A stretch of 64,000 nt of DNA from Erysipelotrichaceae bacterium (GTDB lineage: Bacteria > Bacillota_I > Bacilli_A > Erysipelotrichales > Erysipelotrichaceae): the NCBI GenBank assembly GCA_017431225.1, contig JAFRLM010000014.1, positions 1 to 64,000 of the forward strand, read 5' to 3'. Made by a program: the position numbers and the translations under genes. Every line of letters starts with the position of its first letter. The first letter of the stretch is position 1. The notes beneath the pieces were generated by a model. The model was not told where the DNA came from. It did not search any database and worked only from the letters and a program-made list of their open reading frames with translations. Of this stretch, positions 8,367 through 15,916 are shown one piece after another.

Positions 8367-9035
8367 ATGCCGTTTACAAAGAGATTATCAAGAAGATCAC
8401 GTCTGGAGAAAAACAAGCGTCATTTCAGTCGCAAAAAAGTCGACTATTACAAGTATGTAAAGGACTTTTATCTGGAAGACGGCCTTGCATATATATCCTG
8501 CAATGTAAAAGATTACTATGATATCATTGACTCCCGTTCGGTTGAAGGTTATGAATGGCTGGACGAGAGTTTTGCCTGGTTCATCGAAAGCAACGCTTTC
8601 TATATTCCGATCGAATATCCGATCGTCCTGGAGATCTGCGGAAAGAAATTCACACAGGAACAGCAGGATACGATCATCGAAACGATCGGCGACTATTACG
8701 AGCTGAAACTCGGCGATAAGCAGATGGATCTCAACCGGAATACCTACCGACTCATAACGATCCTGATATTCTCCATTATCGCCGTCATCGGCGCCATGTT
8801 CATCCGCGGACTGCGGGGCGAAACGATGATGTTTGAGCTTTCACTTATCATGGTCTGGTTCTTTGTGTGGGAATTGCCGGATCTTCTGATCTTCGAAAGA
8901 CAGGAACTCAAGGAAGAAAAAACGTATGCCGCCCAGCTCGCCAGTATCATCGTCAAGTTCAAGGAAGAGTTTGTGGACGAGCCTGTGGATGAAGAAGAAA
9001 AGAAAGAGATCTACGAGATCCTCGAACATCAATAA
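8367..9035 (+). CDS. Membrane protein of unknown function (222 aa)
   Basis: A strongly basic N-terminus (RLSRRSRLEKNKRHFSRKK), an acidic soluble region to about residue 125, two membrane helices (about 128-146 and 153-175) and a charged cytoplasmic tail ending in a Glu-rich stretch. I do not recognise the family. ATG 8367 is chosen because a TATAAT promoter box ends 9 nt upstream; a start at 8268 would place the promoter inside the gene. No Shine-Dalgarno is present. Monocistronic, ending in a terminator. Confidence 0.65.
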   Translation: MPFTKRLSRRSRLEKNKRHFSRKKVDYYKYVKDFYLEDGLAYISCNVKDYYDIIDSRSVEGYEWLDESFAWFIESNAFYIPIEYPIVLEICGKKFTQEQQDTIIETIGDYYELKLGDKQMDLNRNTYRLITILIFSIIAVIGAMFIRGLRGETMMFELSLIMVWFFVWELPDLLIFERQELKEEKTYAAQLASIIVKFKEEFVDEPVDEEEKKEIYEILEHQ

Positions 9036-9042
9036 CACAAAC

Positions 9043-9073
9043 AAAGACCGCGTCTTTCAGCCGGTCTTTTTTT
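9043..9073 (+). terminator. Rho-independent terminator
   Basis: The stem AAAGACCG (9043-9050) pairs with CGGTCTTT (9062-9069) and is followed by T's. It separates the orphan membrane protein from the DUF4139 gene. Confidence 0.8.
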
Positions 9074-9094
9074 CATCATAAAGGAGGAATACTT

Positions 9095-10660
9095 ATGAAA
9101 GGCATCCAAACAGAAATCAAAAATGTGCGCATCTATCGCAACGGAGCCATTATCCGCAGACAGGGCAAGGCTGAGCTTGAGCGGGGCGATAACCAGCTTC
9201 TGATCGCCGGCGCGACCAAAACAGCAGATTTCAATACTGTCCGTCTTTACTTCCCGGCCGGGACACGGATGTCAGATCTGCGTTTCACTTATCCGCAGGA
9301 CGAAGAAAAAGAATCTGCCGCTGTTCAGGAAGAGATCGAGGAACTGGAAAAGTCGATCGAGACATACGAACTGCAGATCCAGCTCTGGAAAGAAAACGGC
9401 GTTTTCACCAGCCGTCACGATCTTGATACACAGCAGATCGAAAACTACATCGGAGAACTGCCGCAGCGTCTGAGCGGACTCCGTAAAAAGATCGCTGATA
9501 CAAAACACGCGGTCACAAAACTCAGAAAGCGTCTGGATGATCTGTACCGGAAAGAAAATAATCCTCTGCTCTCCGTTAAGGTCTACAGCGAACAGGGAGG
9601 AACCTGTGATTTTGAGTATGTTTATCACGAAAGCAATGCCGGCTGGCAGGCAGTCAATGAAGTTCACGCCGATCCCGGTCAGCCTGTCGTTTTAAAATCC
9701 CGTGCCCGGATCTCGCAGAATACCGGAGAGGAATGGAAAGATGTCGCCGTTACCCTGCTGAGCGGAAATCCCTCCGCTTACAGCGATCTTCCTGAACTTG
9801 GTCCGCTTTACCTCCGTATCCGCGACAACACCAGGTTCACGGCACCGCGAATGATGATAAATGGTGCCGCATCAGCAAAACTCACCAAGATGGAGCTGCT
9901 GGAAGACGCGGCGGAAGCAAGCGATGAACTCTGTGAGGCGGACGCGGAAGAAGCAGCGGTCAGCACCGAGGAAACGATGACAGAATACGTGCTCCCGGGA
10001 ACCAAGACCATCCCCTGCTCGGAGGGAACGATGGCGGATCTGCAGTCTTACAGCCTGCCGTGCGAATACGAGATCGTCGCAGTCCCGAAAATGGATATCC
10101 GCGCCTATATGACCGCGAAGATCAAGACCGATGATCTGCCGGTCGGCTTCAACGGCAGAACAGAACTCTATCTGAAGGATGTCTATGCCGGAAGCACCTA
10201 TCTTGCCCCGGATTCAACGAAACAGGAATTCGTCTTCTCTCTGGGCAGAGAGGAAGCGATCCAGGTCTCCCGGACAGAAAAGAAGAGAAAGACTTCTGTA
10301 GCCATGCTGATGAATTCCAAGAATACGGAATACAGTTATGAGCTGAAGATCACCAACGGTAAAGACAGCGAACAGACAGTGATCGTCCGTGACCAGATCC
10401 CGGTATCCCAGGATAAAACGATCACAGTCGATCTTCTGGATTGCAGCGGTGCCGAAAAGGACGAAAAGGACGGCATGCTGACATGGAAACTGCAGCTTGC
10501 GCCGAAAGAGACCAAAACACTGCTCCTTTCCTACAAGGTCACCTGGCCTAAGGATAAGAGTATTTCGGAGACCAGCTCAGTCGTAAACAAGTTCTGTCCG
10601 ACATGCGGCGCCCGCGTGTCCGGCAGTTTCTGTACGGAATGCGGTACACCGGTCAACTGA
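9095..10660 (+). CDS. DUF4139 domain protein with coiled coil and C-terminal zinc ribbon
   Basis: A 521-residue protein. Residues 1-60 form a DUF4140-like start (VRIYRNGAIIRRQGKAEL), 70-160 a long Glu/Lys-rich coiled coil, and about 170-490 a DUF4139 beta-sandwich region (LSVKVYSEQGG, LPVGFNGRTELYLKDVYAGSTYLAP). This is the layout of the MuiA-like family. Unusually it ends in a double-CxxC zinc ribbon (FCPTCGARVSGSFCTECG). No signal peptide, so a cytosolic scaffold is likely. AAAGGAGG lies 7 nt before the ATG. Single gene between terminators. Biochemical role unknown. Confidence 0.8.
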   Translation: MKGIQTEIKNVRIYRNGAIIRRQGKAELERGDNQLLIAGATKTADFNTVRLYFPAGTRMSDLRFTYPQDEEKESAAVQEEIEELEKSIETYELQIQLWKENGVFTSRHDLDTQQIENYIGELPQRLSGLRKKIADTKHAVTKLRKRLDDLYRKENNPLLSVKVYSEQGGTCDFEYVYHESNAGWQAVNEVHADPGQPVVLKSRARISQNTGEEWKDVAVTLLSGNPSAYSDLPELGPLYLRIRDNTRFTAPRMMINGAASAKLTKMELLEDAAEASDELCEADAEEAAVSTEETMTEYVLPGTKTIPCSEGTMADLQSYSLPCEYEIVAVPKMDIRAYMTAKIKTDDLPVGFNGRTELYLKDVYAGSTYLAPDSTKQEFVFSLGREEAIQVSRTEKKRKTSVAMLMNSKNTEYSYELKITNGKDSEQTVIVRDQIPVSQDKTITVDLLDCSGAEKDEKDGMLTWKLQLAPKETKTLLLSYKVTWPKDKSISETSSVVNKFCPTCGARVSGSFCTECGTPVN

Positions 10661-10687
10661 GCGAACAGCTTTCCAACCTGAAATAAC

Positions 10688-10709
10688 AAAAAGCGCCATG
10701 GCGCTTTTT
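10688..10709. terminator. Bidirectional terminator between DUF4139 and tetR genes
   Basis: A 10-bp perfect stem (AAAAAGCGCC/GGCGCTTTTT) with T runs on both strands lies between two convergent genes. Confidence 0.85.
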
Positions 10710-10734
10710 GTGTTGAATGAAATGTTTCGGAAGC

Positions 10735-11307
10735 TTATTTCCTTGTTCTGGCATCAAGGAAATCGTTGATGTCGTCGTTGATGTTGTTGTTCATCAGGAT
10801 CTCAAGATCCTTACGCAGTTCCTCGGCACTGACCGGGAATCCGCGGTCGATCCAGTCGAGGATCGTTCCGTTGAACGCATATTTATAGAAATGCGTGATG
10901 AATATCAGATCATCTTCCTCGATCCGCCGCCCCTTGGCTTCCTGCTTTACATAGTTATAAATGATATGTTCCAGGTTGCGGTCAAATAAGGCGACGACCT
11001 GGTCGCGGCCGGTGGAATGAAGAACATTGACCAGCATTTTACGACGCTGCAGAATGCTGTTGAGCAGGACACCGATGCCGTCCTGCCAGCACTCTTCCTT
11101 GGCGGCTTTGGTAAAGGAAGTGGAGATATCATTCGTGAAGATCCAGTCGAGCAATGTATAGATATCACTGAAATGATAATAGAAGGTCATCCGGCTGATC
11201 CCACAGCCCTGCGAGATATCCGAGATCGTGATCTTCTGAAAAGGCTTCTCTTCGAGAAGCTTCTGAAATGATAAGGAAATAGCCAGCTTTGTTTTATCTG
11301 CATTCAT
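10735..11307 (-). CDS. TetR/AcrR-family transcriptional regulator
   Basis: A 190-residue regulator. The N-terminal helix-turn-helix (about residues 8-55) shows the TetR pattern KITISDISQGCGISRMTFYYHFSD. The C-terminal part resembles the DhaS/TetR_C_8 type ligand domain. Its own promoter is the best in the window (TTGACA, 17-bp spacer, TAACTT) and ends 6 nt before the ATG, which predicts a leaderless transcript starting at the A of the start codon. No gene is divergently adjacent, so its target is not evident; the jag-yidC block lies upstream on the same strand. Confidence 0.9.
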   Translation of the reverse strand: MNADKTKLAISLSFQKLLEEKPFQKITISDISQGCGISRMTFYYHFSDIYTLLDWIFTNDISTSFTKAAKEECWQDGIGVLLNSILQRRKMLVNVLHSTGRDQVVALFDRNLEHIIYNYVKQEAKGRRIEEDDLIFITHFYKYAFNGTILDWIDRGFPVSAEELRKDLEILMNNNINDDINDFLDARTRK

Positions 11308-11313
11308 AATTTC

Positions 11314-11342
11314 AAGTTACCGAAATACCTTACATCTGTCAA
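11314..11342 (-). promoter_or_regulatory. sigma-A promoter of the tetR-like gene, leaderless
   Basis: A minus-strand -35 TTGACA (11337-11342), exact 17-bp spacer and -10 TAACTT (11314-11319), then 6 nt to ATG 11307. The geometry puts +1 on the start codon. Confidence 0.75.
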
Positions 11343-11362
11343 GGAAAAAGATTGTGTAAAAC

Positions 11363-11388
11363 AAAAGAAAAGAGGTGTTAAGCCTCTT
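11363..11388 (-). terminator. Terminator overlapping the jag stop codon
   Basis: A minus-strand stem AAGAGG/CCTCTT (11383-11388 with 11370-11375) encloses the jag TAA and is followed by TTCTTTT. The short stem makes it moderately convincing. Confidence 0.5.
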
Positions 11389-12016
11389 CTTTGTTCGGTG
11401 TGTATTTAACGATGATATGACGCTTTTTACCTTCACCCTCGGAGACGGTGGAGATGTTCTTGAATTCACCGAGATACTGATGAATGACCTTGCGTTCGTC
11501 ATTCGGCATCGGATCAAGATGAGCGTCCATATGCGTGTTCCGTACTTCCTTCGCAACTCTGGCAGCAATGCTCTTGAGCTTGCGGTAACGGTCTTCACGA
11601 TAGTTGTTGACGTCGACATTGATGCGGATGTGCTTTTTGTACTGGCTGGTGCGGAAATAGGAATTTACCGCGGCCTTGACGACGTTGGAGATCGCTCTCA
11701 GCGTCTGACCGTTGCGGCCGATGATGATCGCGTTGTTTTCTGCATCGAGGATGATGTTATAGGTATCTTCCGGCTGCAGGACGATCTCGATGGATACGGC
11801 CTGATCAAGATCGGTGAAGTAGGAACCGAGATAATCAAAGATAAAATCCTTAACATCCTGACGGTTGTATGCTTCGATCGTTACGGAATTGCCGATACCC
11901 AGGAAGTGTTTTTCCTCTCCGGTCACGGAATATGTCAATTCCTCAACGGTGCAGTCTTTATCTTTGGCAGCTGCATTTAATGCATCTTCCAGTGTTTTTC
12001 CAGAATACTCTTTCAT
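11378..12016 (-). CDS. jag: RNA-binding protein Jag/KhpB (SpoIIIJ-associated)
   Basis: A 212-residue protein with the three Jag domains in order: Jag_N (EYSGKTLEDALNAAA, residues 1-50), a KH domain with the GxxG loop in IIIGRNGQTLRAI (about 95-120), and an R3H domain in the last 65 residues (ARVAKEVRNTHMDAHLDPMPNDERKVIHQYL; R and H spaced as in R3H). It binds RNA with KhpA in cell-division and envelope control. ATG 12016 has GGGAGAG 8 nt upstream, inside the end of yidC; a TTG 24 nt upstream lacks a site. Follows yidC by 1 nt. Confidence 0.93.
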   Translation of the reverse strand: MKEYSGKTLEDALNAAAKDKDCTVEELTYSVTGEEKHFLGIGNSVTIEAYNRQDVKDFIFDYLGSYFTDLDQAVSIEIVLQPEDTYNIILDAENNAIIIGRNGQTLRAISNVVKAAVNSYFRTSQYKKHIRINVDVNNYREDRYRKLKSIAARVAKEVRNTHMDAHLDPMPNDERKVIHQYLGEFKNISTVSEGEGKKRHIIVKYTPNKEEA

Positions 12017-12017
12017 A

Positions 12018-12890
12018 TTAGTTCTCTCCCTGCTTCGCAATGATAGAATCGATCAGCACGTTTTTCAGGATCATCGTTAAACTGGAGACCAGATAATAGA
12101 GGGACATGGCAGTCGGCCAGTTCAGCATGAGGATACTGATGAAGACGACCATAACGATCATCGAAGTCATCATGTTGTTCTGTCCTTCCGGCTTGCGGTA
12201 TGTGCGGAAGTGCTTCTCAGCTTCGAGCTTAGCTCTTCTTTCGGACAGCCAGGTCGGAACCCTCATGGAGAGAAGCTGAACCAGGATCATCAGGACGAAG
12301 AGTACAGCATAGCCATACTGTCCGGATGCGACACCCGCTCTCGGAGTAACTTCCAGTTTCATGCCGGCGAATGTACCTTCGGCAACAGCGGCAGCTCTCT
12401 GAACGGCGTTATACATTGCGATCAGGATCGGGAACTGCAGGAACATGGAGAGAATAGATCCGAACGGATGAACATCGTATTTCTTATAAAGATTGTTCAT
12501 TTCGTTCTGCATCTTCATCATGGAGTTGCGGTCATCGCGTCCTTCGTATTTCTTCTGGATCCTCTGTAGCTCCGGCTGGATGACCTGCATCTTCTGCGCG
12601 CCGATGCTGGATTTCCAGGTAAGCGCCAGGACGATGAGGTTGATAACGACGGTTACGATAACGATGCCTAAACCGACTCCGGTATAGGGAACCATGAAGT
12701 TGATGAATTTAGCGAGCGGGAAAATGAAGATCGCCGAGAAGATTCCTTCATCATTTAAAATGGATGAAAAGGTCGTTTCGTTTGTGATCTTCAGAATATT
12801 TCCGTTTTCATCCATCGGACGTGCGCAACCACTCAGAAGAAGCAAGGCAGCAACGATTCCGATCAGTAGTAAAATTTTCTTCTTATTCAT
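12018..12890 (-). CDS. yidC: Membrane protein insertase YidC (OxaA/SpoIIIJ type)
   Basis: A 290-residue Gram-positive-type YidC. It begins with a lipoprotein signal whose lipobox is LLSGC (Cys about residue 22). Five hydrophobic segments follow, with the cytoplasmic helical hairpin QKMQVIQPELQRIQKKYEGRDD at about residues 100-125. It inserts membrane proteins alone or with SecYEG. It sits in the conserved rpmH-rnpA-yidC-jag order, overlaps no neighbour, and its stop is 1 nt before the jag ATG. Confidence 0.96.
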   Translation of the reverse strand: MNKKKILLLIGIVAALLLLSGCARPMDENGNILKITNETTFSSILNDEGIFSAIFIFPLAKFINFMVPYTGVGLGIVIVTVVINLIVLALTWKSSIGAQKMQVIQPELQRIQKKYEGRDDRNSMMKMQNEMNNLYKKYDVHPFGSILSMFLQFPILIAMYNAVQRAAAVAEGTFAGMKLEVTPRAGVASGQYGYAVLFVLMILVQLLSMRVPTWLSERRAKLEAEKHFRTYRKPEGQNNMMTSMIVMVVFISILMLNWPTAMSLYYLVSSLTMILKNVLIDSIIAKQGEN

Positions 12891-12899
12891 GTCTTACCT

Positions 12900-13241
12900 C
12901 TAACTATACTTACCTATTCTAACTGTTTTGAGACTCTTTTCCAAGTCTTTCTTATTGTCCGCATAGCTTTTGCGGAGATAGCCGTCTTTTACGACGATGA
13001 CCAGATCCAGCGGGTATTCATCCAAGTCAATGCATTCCCTTACCTGCATTCGCAGCTGACGCTTGATCTTATTGCGGACGACCGCGTTCCCCCTCTTCTT
13101 TGAAACGCTGATCCCGACCCGGGAATGTTCCAGTTTTTTCTTTCTGTAATAGACCAGAAAAGAAAAGTTAGAGAAGCGTTTACGTTCCCCGATGATCTCG
13201 CTGAATTCTTCGTTTTTTCGAATCCGGTACTCTTTTTTCAT
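12900..13241 (-). CDS. rnpA: Ribonuclease P protein component
   Basis: A 113-residue RnpA with the family RNR-type signature in the form RVGISVSKKRGNAVVRNKIKRQLR (central, about residues 55-80) and an N-terminal YRIRKNEEFSEI. It binds the RNase P RNA and helps process tRNA 5' ends. It lies 43 bp after rpmH across a hairpin, and 9 bp before yidC. The start ATG at 13241 has only a weak ribosome site (GGATT). Confidence 0.95.
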   Translation of the reverse strand: MKKEYRIRKNEEFSEIIGERKRFSNFSFLVYYRKKKLEHSRVGISVSKKRGNAVVRNKIKRQLRMQVRECIDLDEYPLDLVIVVKDGYLRKSYADNKKDLEKSLKTVRIGKYS

Positions 13242-13257
13242 ACGAATCCAATTGAAA

Positions 13258-13284
13258 ATAAAAAGTCACTTACCGTGACTTTTT
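13258..13284 (-). terminator. Intercistronic hairpin between rpmH and rnpA
   Basis: A perfect 10-bp stem (13260-13269 with 13275-13284), 5-nt loop, with TTTTTATTTT on the minus strand, directly after the rpmH stop. It likely acts as a partial terminator that keeps rnpA expression below that of rpmH. Confidence 0.7.
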
Positions 13285-13418
13285 TACGCCGACAAGACCT
13301 TTCTGCCCTTTGCGCGACGTCTCGCAAGAACCTTGCGACCGCCAACGGTTTTCATGCGGGCTCTGAAACCAGCAACGTTCTGGTGTTTGCGCTTGCTCGG
13401 TTGATACGTTCTTTTCAT
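13284..13418 (-). CDS. rpmH: 50S ribosomal protein L34
   Basis: A 44-residue protein beginning [21 protein letters not shown] and ending in an Arg/Lys-rich [18 protein letters not shown], the full L34 sequence pattern and exact usual length. It is an essential small protein of the large ribosomal subunit. AGAGGTG lies about 10 nt before the ATG, behind a TTGACA promoter. First gene of the rpmH-rnpA-yidC-jag operon; dnaA, the usual divergent neighbour, is absent here. Confidence 0.97.
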   Translation of the reverse strand: MKRTYQPSKRKHQNVAGFRARMKTVGGRKVLARRRAKGRKVLSA

Positions 13419-13459
13419 AATACAGCGCACCTCTTTTTCTATTAACCGATATCCTCATA

Positions 13460-13489
13460 ATTCTAAAAGATGATGATGAATTTTGTCAA
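13460..13489 (-). promoter_or_regulatory. Promoter of rpmH operon
   Basis: Minus-strand TTGACA (13484-13489), an 18-bp spacer and TAGAAT (13460-13465), about 41 nt before ATG 13418. Normal leader with a Shine-Dalgarno site. Confidence 0.7.
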
Positions 13490-13540
13490 TAGCCTAGACC
13501 CTTAAAACGGATAAATCGGTTCTCCCTTTTAAAAGAGGAT

Positions 13541-13568
13541 ATTCAGGAGCGGCGTACCGCCGCCCTGA
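13541..13568 (-). terminator. Terminator of the amino acid ABC transporter operon
   Basis: An 11-bp GC-rich stem with one bulged base (13543-13554 with 13558-13568), followed on the minus strand by ATATCCTCTTTT, starting 1 nt after the ATPase stop. Confidence 0.7.
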
Positions 13569-13569
13569 T

Positions 13570-14313
13570 CTACAGGACCTGGGACAGGAAAGCGGCTGTA
13601 CGCGGATTCTTGGGATGGTCGAAGACTTCTTCCGGTGTTCCTTCTTCGGCGATCACACCGCCGTCGATATAGATCACCCGGTCGCTGGCCTTCTTCGCGA
13701 AGCCCATCTCATGGGTAACGATGATACAGGTCATACCTGATTCCGTCAGGCGTTCGATAACTTCCAGAACGCCTTTTACCATTTCCGGGTCGAGCGCGGA
13801 AGTCGGCTCGTCAAACAGCATGACTTCCGGTTCCATCGCCATTGCTCTGACGATCGCCAGACGCTGCTTCTGTCCGCCGGAAAGCTTGCGCGAGTATTCC
13901 TTCGCCTTGTCCTCAAGACCTACCGTCTTGAGAAGCTTCATGGCCTGTGCTTCCGCCTCCGCTTTGGGGACTTTCTTTTCCAGGATCGGGGTGATCGTGA
14001 TATTGTCCAGAACAGTCAGATGCGGGAATACATTGAACTGCTGGAAGACCATGCCGATCTTCTGACGGTGTTTATCAAGGTTCGTATCCTTGGCGGAAAG
14101 CTCTTCTCCTTTAAAGAAGACTTTTCCTTTGGTGGGTTCTTCCAGAAGATTCAGGCAGCGCAGAAAGGTGGATTTGCCGCCGCCGGAAGGACCGATGATC
14201 GATACGACCTCGCCTTTATAGATCTTTTCATTTATCCCTTTCAGAACTTCGAGCTTGCCGAAATACTTATGCAGATCGACGACCTCGATGATCACTTCTC
14301 TTTTATCAGTCAC
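13570..14313 (-). CDS. Polar amino acid ABC transporter, ATP-binding protein
   Basis: A 247-residue ABC ATPase of the GlnQ/HisP type. Walker [10 protein letters not shown] is at about residues 39-47, the Q-loop in [17 protein letters not shown], signature LSGGQKQR (about 143), Walker [15 protein letters not shown] and the switch His in IVTHEMGFA. It energises import by the permease whose gene it overlaps by 8 bp. Last gene of the binding protein-permease-ATPase series. Substrate class (polar or basic amino acid) follows from the family; the precise amino acid is not determined. Confidence 0.93.
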   Translation of the reverse strand: MTDKREVIIEVVDLHKYFGKLEVLKGINEKIYKGEVVSIIGPSGGGKSTFLRCLNLLEEPTKGKVFFKGEELSAKDTNLDKHRQKIGMVFQQFNVFPHLTVLDNITITPILEKKVPKAEAEAQAMKLLKTVGLEDKAKEYSRKLSGGQKQRLAIVRAMAMEPEVMLFDEPTSALDPEMVKGVLEVIERLTESGMTCIIVTHEMGFAKKASDRVIYIDGGVIAEEGTPEEVFDHPKNPRTAAFLSQVL

Positions 14314-14971
14314 TTACACTCAACCTCTTTTCCATCATGCCTACGAGCTTTGAGAGCACCATGGTGCACAGCAGGTAGATCGCCGCGATGATAAACAGCG
14401 GCTGCCAGGTAAGGAATTTGTTGGCCAGCAATGTTCTGGTATACATCAGTTCATACAGCATGAATGTGCCTGCCAGGGAGGTCTCCTTGATCATGGCGAT
14501 GTACTCGTTGGCCAGCGCCGGCAGGATATTCTTGATCGCCTGCGGCAGGATGATCTTCTGCATGCAGTGTACTGATGTCATGCCCAGACTTCTCGCGGCT
14601 TCGGTCTGGCCTTTGTCTACAGCGTTGATACCGCTGCGGAAGATCTCGGAGACATAAGCGCTCGAGTTCAGGATCAGCGAAAGGATGACGCACTGCTCCT
14701 TCGCCAGGAAGGACAGTGACTCAAATGCCAGCGGTACAAAGAAATAGGCAATATACATCTGCACCAGAAGCGGTGTGCCTCTTAAAACATTGACATAGAC
14801 CGAGCAGATGAACCGGATGATCTTGTTTTTGGAAAGCGAACACATCGCTACGAGCGCACCCAGGACGCTTCCGAAGAAGACGGCGATCGCTGCGTATTTA
14901 AGCGTTCCCAGAAGACCATTCAGAAACATCGGCCAGTATTGGAGAAATACCTCGATGACTCCCGGACCCAT
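14306..14971 (-). CDS. Polar amino acid ABC transporter, permease
   Basis: A 221-residue HisM/GlnP-type permease with five or so membrane helices. The EAA loop is visible as [34 protein letters not shown] (about residues 125-160), preceded by [11 protein letters not shown], the family signature. A single permease type suggests a homodimer. It starts 3 nt after the binding-protein gene and overlaps the ATPase gene by 8 bp. Confidence 0.93.
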   Translation of the reverse strand: MGPGVIEVFLQYWPMFLNGLLGTLKYAAIAVFFGSVLGALVAMCSLSKNKIIRFICSVYVNVLRGTPLLVQMYIAYFFVPLAFESLSFLAKEQCVILSLILNSSAYVSEIFRSGINAVDKGQTEAARSLGMTSVHCMQKIILPQAIKNILPALANEYIAMIKETSLAGTFMLYELMYTRTLLANKFLTWQPLFIIAAIYLLCTMVLSKLVGMMEKRLSVSD

Positions 14972-14974
14972 GGA

Positions 14975-15886
14975 TCACTCCTCGCCGTCGATCATTCCGG
15001 TCTCATCAAGAGCCTGCTGGTACATTCCGTCGTAGATCGCATTCTCGTTAACGAAGGTCAGGATCTGGTTCATGACGTCGATGATGCTGGTCTCGCCTTT
15101 CTTGGCGCCGACAACAGTTCCTTCGTATGCGCCGTACATCGAAAGATCGAATTCAAGCGGGGACTTGGAAAGAGTTCCTCCGGACTGCTCCGCGTACTGT
15201 CTTGCCACAGAACAGGAAGTTGCCAGAGCTTCGACTTTTTTCGTGCTCAGGTTCAGGATCGCCTGGTCAAAACCGCTGACGAGTTCGAGAACGGCATTGG
15301 GCATCTGGTCTTCCACGTACATCTGATGCAGCGAACCTGCCTGCGCGGCGACCATCTGTCCGTCAAAATCATCAAAGGAATCGTATTTCTCAAGATCTTC
15401 TGTTCTGACCATCAGACAATGACAGGAAGAACCGGCGGTGGAACTGTGATATCCGATCGAAAGCTCAAAGTTCTCCGCTCTGTCTTTTTTCCATCCGAAA
15501 CCGGCCATTGCCAGATCAGCCTTGCCGGTATCGACCGCTGTCAGGACCGCGCCGAAATCCATTGTTTCGATCTGCAGTTCCACACCGAGGATATCGGCAA
15601 TGTATTTTGCCAGGAAAAGTTCCGAACCGGATAAGGTCTTGCCATCATCCGCAACGTATTCATACGGCGGGTTGTCCGGGGCTGTCGCAACGACGAGAAC
15701 GCCTTTATCCAGGACATCCTTCAGCACGCCTTCGGCATTGCTGAGATCGATCTCCGGTTTTGCGATCTCCGAAGTGTCGTAATCAAAAGCACTGGTGACA
15801 GTGTTCTTGGGAGCGGTGCTGCCACAGCCGGCAAGCATCAGCATCAGTACAGTTAATAAGATTGCAGTCAGTTTGATCTTTTTCAT
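14975..15886 (-). CDS. Amino acid ABC transporter, substrate-binding lipoprotein
   Basis: About 303 residues, with a lipoprotein signal ending in the lipobox LMLAGC. The mature part has the family-3 solute-binding fold: VLVVATAPDNPPYEYV near the start, LGVELQIETMDFGAVLTAVDTGKADLAMAGFGWKKDRAENFELSIGYH in domain I. It captures an amino acid outside the membrane. AGAGG lies 9 nt before ATG 15886; an ATG 9 nt further upstream (15895) is too close to that site. It follows the M14 peptidase gene by about 30 bp without a terminator, so the T-box may control it too. Confidence 0.9.
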   Translation of the reverse strand: MKKIKLTAILLTVLMLMLAGCGSTAPKNTVTSAFDYDTSEIAKPEIDLSNAEGVLKDVLDKGVLVVATAPDNPPYEYVADDGKTLSGSELFLAKYIADILGVELQIETMDFGAVLTAVDTGKADLAMAGFGWKKDRAENFELSIGYHSSTAGSSCHCLMVRTEDLEKYDSFDDFDGQMVAAQAGSLHQMYVEDQMPNAVLELVSGFDQAILNLSTKKVEALATSCSVARQYAEQSGGTLSKSPLEFDLSMYGAYEGTVVGAKKGETSIIDVMNQILTFVNENAIYDGMYQQALDETGMIDGEE

Positions 15887-15916
15887 TTTCTTCATCCTCT
15901 TTTATATATATATGCG

